From an uncultured Bacteroidaceae bacterium (GTDB lineage: Bacteria; Bacteroidota; Bacteroidia; Bacteroidales; Bacteroidaceae): a DNA stretch of 64,000 nt. The stretch is taken from positions 119,885 to 183,884 of the forward strand of contig CALULY010000001.1 in NCBI GenBank assembly GCA_944321635.1. Reading direction: 5' to 3'. Below are positions 1 to 7,757 of the stretch, piece after piece. The notes below the pieces were generated by a model. The model was not told where the DNA came from. It ran no database searches and saw only the letters and a list, made by a program, of their open reading frames with translations. A program made the position numbers and the translations under genes. How positions within the stretch are numbered: the stretch's first letter is position 1; every line of letters begins with the position of its first letter.

Positions 1-108
1 ACGGGCAAAGGGCCTGGCTTCACATTTGATTTCGCTCTGACATTGGTGCGCGAACTCTGCGGGCAGGCCAAGGCAGACGAGGTTGCAGCAGGAATGTTGC
101 TCAGATGA
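1..108 (+). CDS. DJ-1/PfpI family protein, C-terminal fragment
   Basis: The window opens inside a reading frame that ends at the TGA at 106-108; only the last 35 residues are visible. They include [16 protein letters not shown], which resembles the C-terminal segment of DJ-1/ThiJ/PfpI-superfamily proteins (ITGKGP followed by a helix ending near GLL). Members include protein deglycase-like and thiazole-biosynthesis-annotated proteins. The catalytic cysteine region lies outside the window, so the precise role cannot be judged. ispD follows after only 10 bp, so the two genes are probably co-transcribed. Confidence 0.7.
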   Translation, partial: TGKGPGFTFDFALTLVRELCGQAKADEVAAGMLLR

Positions 109-118
109 ATCTGCCGCG

Positions 119-784
119 ATGATGCATGAGTCTGTCATCATCGTCGCTGGAGGCAAGGGCTTGCGCATGGGGGGAGGGCTGCCAAAGCAGTTTCTCCCCG
201 TGCGGGGGCTGCCTGTCTTGATGCGCACGGTCAACACTTTCAAGCGGTGGAATGCGGATGTCGAGGTCGTGGTGGTGCTCCCTGTCGAGCATCAGGACTA
301 TTGGCGTGATTTGTGCCGCCAGTACTCTTTTGACGTTCCTCACGTTGTGGCCGACGGCGGCGAGACACGATTCCACTCGGTGCGGAGCGGTTTGTCACGC
401 CTCCCATCTGACGGATTGATAGGCGTGCATGATGGTGTCCGCCCGTTTGTCTCGACCGAGGTCATAGCACGGTGCTATGCCATCGCTGCCGAGAGCGGTG
501 CTGCCGTCCCGGTAGTCACAGTGCACGAGACGCTGAGGCGGTTGGACGACGATGGCAAGTCGGTGACTGTGCCGCGCGACGGATACCGTCTTGTGCAGAC
601 ACCCCAGGTGTTTGATGCCGCTTTGTTGCACGCTGCATACGGTTGCGACTATTGCCCCTCGTTCACAGATGATGCGTCGGTGGTCGAAGCCTACGGCCAT
701 CCCGTCCGCCTTGTCGAAGGCAACCGCGAGAACATCAAGTTGACGACACCTTTTGACATGATTGTCGCTGAGGCTTTGGTATGA
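119..784 (+). CDS. ispD: 2-C-methyl-D-erythritol 4-phosphate cytidylyltransferase
   Basis: The enzyme transfers CMP from CTP to MEP in the non-mevalonate isoprenoid pathway and is cytosolic. The N-terminus [14 protein letters not shown], followed by PKQFLPV, is the glycine-rich CTP-binding loop of the IspD/TarI nucleotidyltransferase family. HDGVRPF and the C-terminal [10 protein letters not shown] and NIKLTTPFD blocks are also typical. Two adjacent ATGs (119 and 122) place the motif directly at the N-terminus, giving 221-222 aa, the normal family length; an in-frame ATG at 83 would overlap the upstream gene. The stop codon overlaps the recG start (ATGA), indicating translational coupling. 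Confidence 0.93.
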   Translation: MMHESVIIVAGGKGLRMGGGLPKQFLPVRGLPVLMRTVNTFKRWNADVEVVVVLPVEHQDYWRDLCRQYSFDVPHVVADGGETRFHSVRSGLSRLPSDGLIGVHDGVRPFVSTEVIARCYAIAAESGAAVPVVTVHETLRRLDDDGKSVTVPRDGYRLVQTPQVFDAALLHAAYGCDYCPSFTDDASVVEAYGHPVRLVEGNRENIKLTTPFDMIVAEALV

Positions 785-2880
785 CATTCGATTTGTCAAA
801 GGTTGACATAAAATTCCTGCCTGGCGTTGGTCCCAAACGTGCCGAACTGCTCAAGGCCGAGGCGGGTCTGTCCTCTTTCCAGGATTTGCTCTACTATTTC
901 CCCTACAAGTACGTTGACCGCAGCCGGTTGTACTGCATCAAGGAGATTGACGGGTCTATGCCTTACATCCAGATCAGGGGGCGAATACTCAGCTTTGAAA
1001 CGGTGGGCGAGGGGCGGAGGCGGCGGCTTGTCGCCCATTTCACCGACGGAACCGGGGTGATAGACCTGGTGTGGTTTCAGGCGATAAAGTATGTCATCAA
1101 GCGTTACTCTCCCAATGAGGAGTATGTTGTCTTTGGCAAGCCTTCGGAATACGGCGGGCGTGTCAACATAGCACATCCCGAAATTGACAAGGCAAACGAA
1201 GTGAACACCTCCGGCCTCGGACTCCAGCCCAATTACAACACGACGGAAAAGATGAAAAGGTCGGCCATCACCTCCGCCGCCATACAACACATGGTCGCCA
1301 ACGTCCTTGCGCGGACGGACGGAGCGTTGCCCGAAACGCTGACGCCGGGCATCGTCGCGGCTCATGACCTCCTGCCGTTGGACGCGGCAATACGCAACAT
1401 ACACTTCCCGTCGTCGCCCGAGATGCTGCGCAAGGCACAGTTCAGGCTCAAGTTTGAGGAGTTGTTTTACGTCCAGTTGCAGTTGCTCCGTTACACAAAG
1501 GAGCGGAGCCGCAAGTTCCGTGGCTTCGTCTTCTCACGCATAGGGCGGCACTTCAACGACTTTTATTCACAATGCCTTCCATTTGAACTCACCGGGGCGC
1601 AGAAGCGGGTGTTGAAAGAGATACGCCGCGACGTAGGGAGCGGTCGCCAGATGAACCGCCTGTTGCAAGGCGACGTGGGCAGTGGCAAGACGCTTGTCGC
1701 GCTGATGTCCATGCTGATGGCCCTTGACAATTCCTACCAAGCGTGCATCATGGCACCCACCGAGATACTGGCTGGGCAGCACTTTGACACCATCTCGTCG
1801 ATGGTCGCGCCGATAGGCATCAACGTGGCACTCCTCACAGGTTCGGTCAAGGGCAAACGCCGAGAGGCTGTGCTGCGCGGGTTGGAGGACGGGACGGTGG
1901 ACATCCTTGTCGGCACGCACGCCGTGTTGGAGGACACGGTCACATTCCATTCGCTCGGCATGGTGGTCATCGACGAGCAGCACCGCTTCGGGGTGGCGCA
2001 GAGGGCGAGGATGTGGCGCAAGAATTACAACCCTCCGCACGTCCTCGTGATGACTGCCACGCCTATTCCCCGCACGCTGGCGATGACGTTGTACGGTGAT
2101 TTGGACGTTTCGGTCATCGACGAACTGCCGCCGGGGCGCAAGCCGGTCAGGACCATACACCTCTACGACACCAAGAGGGACGCACTCTATCGCTCGGTGC
2201 GTCAGCAGCTGGAGGAGGGGAGGCAGGTCTATTTCGTCTACCCCCTCATAAGCGAGAGCGAAAAAATCGATTTGAAAAACCTTGAGGCGGGCTATGAGCA
2301 AGTCCGCAACGCCTTCCCCGACTACCAGGTGTGCAAAGTGCACGGGCAGATGAAACCGGGCGAAAAGGACGAGCAGATGCGCCGTTTCGTCTCGCGGGAA
2401 TGTGCCATCATGGTCGCTACGACCGTCATCGAGGTCGGTGTCAACGTGCCAAATGCTTCTGTCATGGTGATTGAGAACGCAGAGCGTTTCGGGCTGTCGC
2501 AGCTGCACCAGTTGCGCGGGCGTGTCGGGCGGGGTGCCGACCAGTCGTTTTGCATACTCGTGACCAAATTCAACCTGTCGGAGGACACGCGCCGCCGCAT
2601 ACAGATCATGGTGGATACCAACGACGGCTTTGAAATAGCGGAAGCCGACCTCGCAATTCGTGGTCCAGGCGACCTCGAAGGCCTGAGGCAGAGCGGCATG
2701 GCGTTTGACCTCAAGATAGCGAACCTCGCACGCGACGGGCAGATCCTCCAACTGGCGCGCGACGCTGCCCGCTCAGTCGTGGACGGCGACCCCGACTGCA
2801 ACGCCCCTGCCAACGCACTGCTCTGGCGCGAGGTGGAACGCCGCCGCCGCGACACCCTCGACTGGTCGTCGATAAGTTGA
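781..2880 (+). CDS. recG: ATP-dependent DNA helicase RecG
   Basis: RecG is a superfamily 2 helicase that remodels stalled forks and Holliday junctions. The protein is 699 aa, the normal length. An N-terminal wedge/OB region (about residues 55-150) binds branched DNA. The motor carries Walker A GDVGSGKT near residue 298, the DEQH box (VIDEQHRFG), TATPIPRTL (motif III), and motifs V-VI in the C-terminal half ([21 protein letters not shown]). The start ATG overlaps the ispD stop by 4 bp. All helicase motifs are intact. Confidence 0.97.
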   Translation: MTFDLSKVDIKFLPGVGPKRAELLKAEAGLSSFQDLLYYFPYKYVDRSRLYCIKEIDGSMPYIQIRGRILSFETVGEGRRRRLVAHFTDGTGVIDLVWFQAIKYVIKRYSPNEEYVVFGKPSEYGGRVNIAHPEIDKANEVNTSGLGLQPNYNTTEKMKRSAITSAAIQHMVANVLARTDGALPETLTPGIVAAHDLLPLDAAIRNIHFPSSPEMLRKAQFRLKFEELFYVQLQLLRYTKERSRKFRGFVFSRIGRHFNDFYSQCLPFELTGAQKRVLKEIRRDVGSGRQMNRLLQGDVGSGKTLVALMSMLMALDNSYQACIMAPTEILAGQHFDTISSMVAPIGINVALLTGSVKGKRREAVLRGLEDGTVDILVGTHAVLEDTVTFHSLGMVVIDEQHRFGVAQRARMWRKNYNPPHVLVMTATPIPRTLAMTLYGDLDVSVIDELPPGRKPVRTIHLYDTKRDALYRSVRQQLEEGRQVYFVYPLISESEKIDLKNLEAGYEQVRNAFPDYQVCKVHGQMKPGEKDEQMRRFVSRECAIMVATTVIEVGVNVPNASVMVIENAERFGLSQLHQLRGRVGRGADQSFCILVTKFNLSEDTRRRIQIMVDTNDGFEIAEADLAIRGPGDLEGLRQSGMAFDLKIANLARDGQILQLARDAARSVVDGDPDCNAPANALLWREVERRRRDTLDWSSIS

Positions 2881-2901
2881 ATGCCACCGCCGCGATGCCT
2901 T

Positions 2902-2967
2902 TTGTAAGTGCGACTTACAAAGGTTGTAAGTGTGACTTACAAAGATTGTAAATGCGACTTACAAAGC
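2902..2967. repeat. Three tandem 22-bp palindromic units (family 2)
   Basis: Three consecutive 22-bp units start at 2902, 2924 and 2946. Each contains the near-perfect palindrome TTGTAAGTGCGACTTACAA followed by AGG, AGA or AGC. The array lies just after recG and before the Nudix gene. A related array (TTGTTAGTGCGACTAACAA) lies at 43620-43685; the A/T change in one arm is matched by the opposite change in the other arm, so the inverted symmetry is kept. The arrays share similar flanks (CGCCG-rich before, AAAGCACYCC after). No function is known to me. Confidence 0.9.
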
Positions 2968-3132
2968 ACCCCATGGCGGCAAGCTCCGCATGGTGTGTTT
3001 GTAAGCACCGCATACACCGTCAGCCGGCGTGCATTGCCTCTCCAGCAAGCGCGGCACACCAATCGTTGCGCGGTCGTGCGGCACTGGCACGGGCGTAAAC
3101 CGATTTTGTGGTGGGGAGCGGCTGCATTTGAT

Positions 3133-3140
3133 TACATTTG
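3133..3140 (+). promoter_or_regulatory. Candidate promoter -7 element for the Nudix/PAP2 pair
   Basis: TACATTTG matches the Bacteroidales -7 consensus TAnnTTTG, 25 bp before the Nudix ATG. A TTTG at 3105-3108 could be the -33 element, but the spacing of 24 bp is longer than the usual 19-21. The rest of the 285-bp gap after recG holds the 22-bp repeat array and no recognisable gene. Confidence 0.5.
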
Positions 3141-3165
3141 CAACGTTTAACGTAAAACCAAGGAT

Positions 3166-3711
3166 ATGCAAGATCACATCACCGGCACTCATCCGCTGGA
3201 GCAATTCATCCATTGTCCCAAGTGCGGCGGCGCATTCGTCGTCAACAACTGGAAGTCCAAGCGTTGCACGGCGTGCGGATTCAAATACTATTTCAACCCG
3301 TCGTCTGCCACTGTCGCCCTCGTGACGGACGGGCTGGGAGGCCTGCTCGTCAGCACCCGGGCAAACGAGCCCGCCAAGGGGACTTTGGACTTGCCGGGCG
3401 GATTCGTGGACATGGACGAGACGGCGGAGGAAGGTGTTGCGCGCGAGGTGATGGAGGAGACTTCGTTGCGTGTGACGGAGGCGCGTTACTTGTTTTCGCT
3501 GCCCAATATATATGTGTATAGCGGTTTCACGGTGCATACGCTCGACATGTTCTTCCGCTGTCGTGTCGAGGATCTTTCGCCGTTGGAGGCGCATGACGAC
3601 GTGGCTGCGCTGAGGTTCATCCCTTTTGACGAAATCAATCCCGACGACTTCGGTCTGCAATCCATCAGGCGCGGGTTGGAGTTGATCAAGGCGAAAGGGT
3701 TGTTGCGATGA
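3166..3711 (+). CDS. Nudix hydrolase with N-terminal zinc ribbon
   Basis: This 181-aa cytosolic protein carries a CxxC pair at residues 17/20 and a second at 34/37 (HCPKCGG, CTACG), forming a zinc ribbon as in NudC-like and other zinc-ribbon Nudix enzymes. The Nudix box runs from about residue 79 to 101 (GGFVDMDE, REVMEETSL) and keeps the catalytic Glu residues; the glycine near the end of the consensus is replaced by Ser. Nudix enzymes hydrolyse nucleoside diphosphate-linked substrates; the substrate cannot be read from sequence. The PAP2 gene overlaps its stop by 4 bp, so the two genes form a unit. Confidence 0.9.
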   Translation: MQDHITGTHPLEQFIHCPKCGGAFVVNNWKSKRCTACGFKYYFNPSSATVALVTDGLGGLLVSTRANEPAKGTLDLPGGFVDMDETAEEGVAREVMEETSLRVTEARYLFSLPNIYVYSGFTVHTLDMFFRCRVEDLSPLEAHDDVAALRFIPFDEINPDDFGLQSIRRGLELIKAKGLLR

Positions 3712-4340
3712 AGGCGCGGGTCTTGTCGTTTGCCGTCGCTCTCTGCGTGCTGTGCGGTGCGGTGCACGGCCAGGGGTGGGACGTGACGGCACTTAGGAAA
3801 GTCAATGGCTGGGACACGCCTTTTGCGCGTAAGTTCAGCAAGGGTGTGTCTAATTCCATATACGCCGTCGGTGCCGCCGTCCCGCTGTCGATAGGGATAG
3901 CCTCGTTGGTCAAGCGCGACAGCAAGCTCATGGGGGACGCGATCTTCATAGGCACGAGCATGGTCGAGGCGGCTGCTTTGACCTTTGCGGCAAAGGAAGT
4001 GGTCGGGCGCGAGCGTCCTTTTGACCGTTGGCCCGGGATGGTCGTGCGCCGTGAGGATGTTGGCAGCAAGTCTTTCCCCTCGGGGCACACGGCGATGGCC
4101 TTTTCGTTGGCCACGTCGCTTTCGTTGCGCTATCCCAAGTGGTATGTCATCGTCCCGTCGGCACTCTGGGCAACGTCGGTCGGCATCTCGCGGATGCAGT
4201 TGGGAGTCCATTACCCCAGCGATGTCATTTCGGGTGCGCTCATCGGCGTGGGCGTTGCTTTTGCCAATGTCTACGTCAACCGCTGGCTCGACCGTCTCAT
4301 CTTCCCCGAGAAGAAGCCGCGCCGTTTCTTCGCCTACTGA
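3708..4340 (+). CDS. PAP2-family membrane-associated phosphatase
   Basis: This 210-aa protein has a likely signal peptide or first membrane segment (residues 1-21) and several hydrophobic helices. The three phosphatidic-acid-phosphatase motifs are present in order: K96 to RERP near 104, SFPSGH at 122-127, and SRxxLGVHYPSD at 161-172, including the catalytic His residues. Family members dephosphorylate lipid phosphates such as undecaprenyl pyrophosphate, phosphatidate or PGP at the membrane or periplasm. Translation is coupled to the upstream Nudix gene by a 4-bp overlap. No promoter is seen between them. Confidence 0.9.
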   Translation: MKARVLSFAVALCVLCGAVHGQGWDVTALRKVNGWDTPFARKFSKGVSNSIYAVGAAVPLSIGIASLVKRDSKLMGDAIFIGTSMVEAAALTFAAKEVVGRERPFDRWPGMVVRREDVGSKSFPSGHTAMAFSLATSLSLRYPKWYVIVPSALWATSVGISRMQLGVHYPSDVISGALIGVGVAFANVYVNRWLDRLIFPEKKPRRFFAY

Positions 4341-4437
4341 CCGTGCCGAGGGGTCGCCTTGCGGTGTGGTGGCTGTGGGGGTTGTATTAAAATATACAAT
4401 TATTTATTAAAACGCTCCCTGGGATAGGAAGAAGTTT

Positions 4438-4468
4438 TACTTTTGTGAAAGCGAATCGGGCTTTCACA
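4438..4468 (+). promoter_or_regulatory. Candidate promoter with adjacent leader hairpin
   Basis: TACTTTTG at 4438-4445 fits TAnnTTTG; no clear -33 TTTG was seen. It overlaps a perfect 9-bp inverted repeat, TGTGAAAGC at 4444-4452 and GCTTTCACA at 4460-4468, with a 7-nt loop. A transcript starting here would begin in or near this hairpin, about 30-50 nt before the sugar-isomerase-like gene. The symmetry could equally be an operator. Confidence 0.45.
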
Positions 4469-4496
4469 TCGGGAGCAACGATGAAAGACACAAGCA

Positions 4497-5762
4497 ATGA
4501 GGAAATTATATCTGATTACTTTCGCATCCGAGAAGCAGAGGGGCAGCATCTCTGACAGGCACAAGGAGTTGCTGGATTTGTTGAAGACGCAATATGAGGT
4601 CAACCTTGTCAACATCCGCAACGTGGACCAAATCCCGAAGGATGAGTTGAAATTGATATTCATCACCAGCCGCTACATTGAGCAGCAGATTGTCAACCAC
4701 TACGAATCACTGCCTCACCCGCTGTTGCTCCTGACCGACGGCTACAACAATTCGCTTGCTGCGGTCATGGAGATAAAAGCATGGGCAAACAGCCAATCAA
4801 TCAAAGCCAAGTTGCTGTACAGCGAAGACGAGTCAATCATCAACCGCATCGATACCATATACAAAGTGCACAGCGCGTTGTGCCGCTTGCGTGGCCGCAA
4901 GATAGGCGTTGTCGGCACTCCTTGCCCCTGGCTCATTTCGAGCAGTGTCAACTACCTCCTGGCGCAAAGGCGGTGGGGCATCGAGTACGTGGATTTGCCT
5001 GTCGAGGAAGTGCTTGCCGAGTATGCCAATGTGACCGACGACGAGGTGGGCGAGATGGCGGCGGAGATAGCCGGCAATGCCCGCACGTGCATCGAGGCGA
5101 CACCGGACGACTTGCTCAATGACATGAGAGCCTACAAGGCTTTGCGCCGCCTCGTTGACAAGCACAGGTTGGATGCACTGACCATCAACAACAACAAATT
5201 CATCGAGGAGGCAGGGACTTCGACCTGCGTCGCCTTGTCACGCCTAAACGATGACGGCATCCCGGCGTGCGGTGAGAGCGATCTGCAAAGCATCTTCACC
5301 GCGCTGGCGATGAAGGAATTGACGGGCGAGATCCCGTTCATGGGCAATGTCTCGGCCATTGACACGAGGGCTAATGCAATAGTGCTCTCCTACTGTTCGG
5401 TGGGGACAAAATTTGTCGATGGCAACTATTCCATACGCAGCCATTACGAATCGGGCGAGAGTGTGGCGGTCGAGGGCTATATGCCTGACGGCAACAAGGT
5501 GACAATGGTCAAGTGCGGTGGTGAGAGCCTTGACGAATACTTCGCAGCTTCTGGCATCACCATTGCGCATGAGCACAAGGAACGTTGCTGCCGCACGCAG
5601 ATAAAGGTAGGTCTCGACACGCCGGTGTCCTACTTCACAGACAGTCCTGTCGGCAATCATCACCTGCTTGTCCGTGGGGATTATGAGGAACTGGTCAACG
5701 CTTTCTTTGAGAGTGCCAGTTGCAAGATGATAAACGAATCGTGGCAACGTCTCGGGTTGTAG
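4497..5762 (+). CDS. L-fucose/L-arabinose isomerase-fold family protein
   Basis: This 421-aa cytosolic protein has no signal peptide. Its organisation, with an N-terminal Rossmann-like half (MRKLYLITFASEKQRG) and a C-terminal half containing NNKFIEEAGTSTCVAL, ACGESDLQSIFTALAM and FMGNVSAID, resembles the L-fucose isomerase C-terminal-domain-related family found in Bacteroidales. In that family conserved acidic residues bind metal and a ketose/aldose sugar. It may act on a deoxysugar or pentose, but no kinase, aldolase or transporter of such a pathway is adjacent. The start is preceded by its own candidate promoter and hairpin. The nuclease gene follows after 6 bp. Confidence 0.7.
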   Translation: MRKLYLITFASEKQRGSISDRHKELLDLLKTQYEVNLVNIRNVDQIPKDELKLIFITSRYIEQQIVNHYESLPHPLLLLTDGYNNSLAAVMEIKAWANSQSIKAKLLYSEDESIINRIDTIYKVHSALCRLRGRKIGVVGTPCPWLISSSVNYLLAQRRWGIEYVDLPVEEVLAEYANVTDDEVGEMAAEIAGNARTCIEATPDDLLNDMRAYKALRRLVDKHRLDALTINNNKFIEEAGTSTCVALSRLNDDGIPACGESDLQSIFTALAMKELTGEIPFMGNVSAIDTRANAIVLSYCSVGTKFVDGNYSIRSHYESGESVAVEGYMPDGNKVTMVKCGGESLDEYFAASGITIAHEHKERCCRTQIKVGLDTPVSYFTDSPVGNHHLLVRGDYEELVNAFFESASCKMINESWQRLGL

Positions 5763-5768
5763 TGGCTT

Positions 5769-6698
5769 ATGGGCAGACGCAAAGCATCAAATAGCAACAA
5801 AGGCGGCAGGCTGGTGACATTGGCGTTGCTCGCCGTCGCCGTGGCTCTCGTCGTGGCGATGAAAGCCAATCCGGGCAGCAACCCAGTTGACAGTGTTAAA
5901 GCTACTGTCTCTCAGGTGGCGGACGGGGTGGCATCGCTTGCTGCCTCTGACGTCAATGTGACAGAGGAGGGAATTTGCCAAGCCGGGCAATCACAAACAT
6001 CGCCTGTCGCTTACAAGGATTTGGAAGTGACCATCGTCCCCAAGGGAACACGCAACGAGCTGGTGCGCCACACGGGCTACGTGGTGTCGCACAATTCCAA
6101 ATGGAAGATTCCTAACTGGGTGGGCTACGAGCTGACGCGCCGCGAGGTTGCAGGCACCAATCCGCGTAATGATGCTTTTGCTCCTGACCCGGATGTCCGT
6201 GGGCACAAGGCGGAGCTTGCCGACTACAAGGGGGCGGGCTACGACCGTGGGCACATGGCACCAGCCGCTGACATGAAATGGAGCAAGAAGGTGATGCGTG
6301 AATCATTCTATCTTAGTAATATGTGCCCACAGAATCCATCGCTCAACCGTGGAGACTGGAACGATTTGGAGGAGGTGGTGCGCAAATGGGCAAAGCGTGA
6401 CAGCGCAATCGTCGTCGTGTGCGGTCCGATAGTCTCCAAACGTCCCGTGACGATAGGCCATGGGAAAGTGGCTGTGCCAAAGGCATTCTTCAAGGTCGTC
6501 CTTTCACCTTATGCCAAACATCCATCTGCCATAGGCTTCATCATGCCAAATGAGAAGGGCAACAATCCGCTGCGCTCCTATGCAAAGTCGGTGGATGATG
6601 TCGAGCAGGCTACTGGTTTCGACTTCTTTTCATCATTGCCGGACAGTGTGGAGACGGTTGTCGAGTCGCATTATGACCTGAAATATTGGAATCTGTGA
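5769..6698 (+). CDS. Membrane-anchored DNA/RNA non-specific endonuclease
   Basis: This 309-aa protein has a basic N-terminus and a single hydrophobic segment (about residues 14-31) that probably anchors it, leaving the nuclease domain outside the cytoplasm. The beta-beta-alpha-metal motif DRGHMAPAADM at 159-169 contains the catalytic His of the NUC1/EndoG/Serratia nuclease family. SNMCPQNPSLNRGDWNDLE near 183-201 supplies the metal-binding Asn. Such enzymes degrade DNA and RNA non-specifically, perhaps for nutrient scavenging. The mltG start overlaps its stop by one base (TGATG). Confidence 0.92.
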   Translation: MGRRKASNSNKGGRLVTLALLAVAVALVVAMKANPGSNPVDSVKATVSQVADGVASLAASDVNVTEEGICQAGQSQTSPVAYKDLEVTIVPKGTRNELVRHTGYVVSHNSKWKIPNWVGYELTRREVAGTNPRNDAFAPDPDVRGHKAELADYKGAGYDRGHMAPAADMKWSKKVMRESFYLSNMCPQNPSLNRGDWNDLEEVVRKWAKRDSAIVVVCGPIVSKRPVTIGHGKVAVPKAFFKVVLSPYAKHPSAIGFIMPNEKGNNPLRSYAKSVDDVEQATGFDFFSSLPDSVETVVESHYDLKYWNL

Positions 6699-7720
6699 TG
6701 CATCCCAAAAAGAGAAACATTGCCATAATTGCCTCCGTGCTCGCCTTGCTGGCGGCCGTGGCAATCATCGGTGCGTGTGCCGTCCTTGCACCAGCATTGC
6801 CCGAGGGGCGCACTTTGGAAGTTTTTGTTGACGGTGATGACAGCATCGACTCCTTGCGCACGAGGCTGGATGACAGCATGGAGCCGTTGCCGGCTTGCGG
6901 CTTGTCGATGCTTTGCAAATTGCGCGGGATGTCTCCACGCACTGGGCATTATGTGTTGGACAGTGGCGACAATGCCTTGTCTGTTTATCGTAAGTTCAGG
7001 AATGGTCTCCAGCAGCCAGTGAGGCTCGTCGTGCCGTCAGTGCGCACGACAGGACAATTGGCAGGCAGGCTTTCACGTCAGTTGATGGTTGATTCGGCGG
7101 CAGTGGTTGAAGCACTCGGTGATTCGGCAGTTTGCTCAAAATATGGCTTTGCTCCACAAACGGTGATGGCGATGTTTGTGCCAAACACCTATGAGGTCTA
7201 CTGGGACATGAGCGTCGAGAAACTCCTTGCGAGGATGCGCCGTGAGTACGATGCTTTTTGGAACGAGGAGAGATGCAGCCGCGCAGCTTCGGTAGGGTTA
7301 TCCAAGTTGGAAGTATCCATCCTGGCATCGATAGTGGATGAAGAGACTGCCGTTGACGATGAGAAACCGACAATCGCCGCACTCTACCTCAACCGTCTCC
7401 GCCGCTCAATGCCATTGCAGGCGGATCCTACGGTCAAATATGCTGTCGGTGATTTCACTCTGCGCCGTATCCTTCACAAGCACCTCGCGGTCGAGTCGCC
7501 CTATAACACCTACCTCAACGTTGGTTTGCCGCCTGGTCCGATACGCAATCCCTCTGTCTCCGGACTGGATGCGGTGCTTGCTGGTGAGAGGAACAATTAC
7601 CTGTACATGTGTGCCAAGGAAGATTTCTCAGGGCGGCACAACTTTGCATCGACCCTTTGGCAGCACAACGCCAACGCGGCACGTTACCGCAGGGCGTTAG
7701 ACAGGCGTGGCATCCGCTGA
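6698..7720 (+). CDS. mltG: Endolytic peptidoglycan transglycosylase MltG
   Basis: MltG cleaves nascent glycan strands at the inner membrane and sets their length. The 340-aa protein has one N-terminal transmembrane helix (about residues 8-30) and a YceG-like domain. Diagnostic blocks are ASIVDEET (containing the catalytic Glu), ALYLNRLR, LQADPTVKYA, SPYNTYLNVGLPPGPIRNP and the C-terminal YLYMCAKEDFSGRHNFA. The ATG at 6698 overlaps the upstream TGA by one base and is preferred to an in-frame TTG at 6686. It is convergent with the HD phosphodiesterase gene across 37 bp with no clear terminator. Confidence 0.94.
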   Translation: MHPKKRNIAIIASVLALLAAVAIIGACAVLAPALPEGRTLEVFVDGDDSIDSLRTRLDDSMEPLPACGLSMLCKLRGMSPRTGHYVLDSGDNALSVYRKFRNGLQQPVRLVVPSVRTTGQLAGRLSRQLMVDSAAVVEALGDSAVCSKYGFAPQTVMAMFVPNTYEVYWDMSVEKLLARMRREYDAFWNEERCSRAASVGLSKLEVSILASIVDEETAVDDEKPTIAALYLNRLRRSMPLQADPTVKYAVGDFTLRRILHKHLAVESPYNTYLNVGLPPGPIRNPSVSGLDAVLAGERNNYLYMCAKEDFSGRHNFASTLWQHNANAARYRRALDRRGIR

Positions 7721-7757
7721 AGTCCTGTCGTGCCGTGGCTGCGCTGCTCGTCTCCCC

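Noticed and set aside
2881..3150. A plus-strand frame spanning the repeat array and the gap after recG (about 80 codons)
   Set aside because: It consists largely of the 22-bp repeats read through, has no family similarity, and the Nudix gene's promoter lies in the same sequence.
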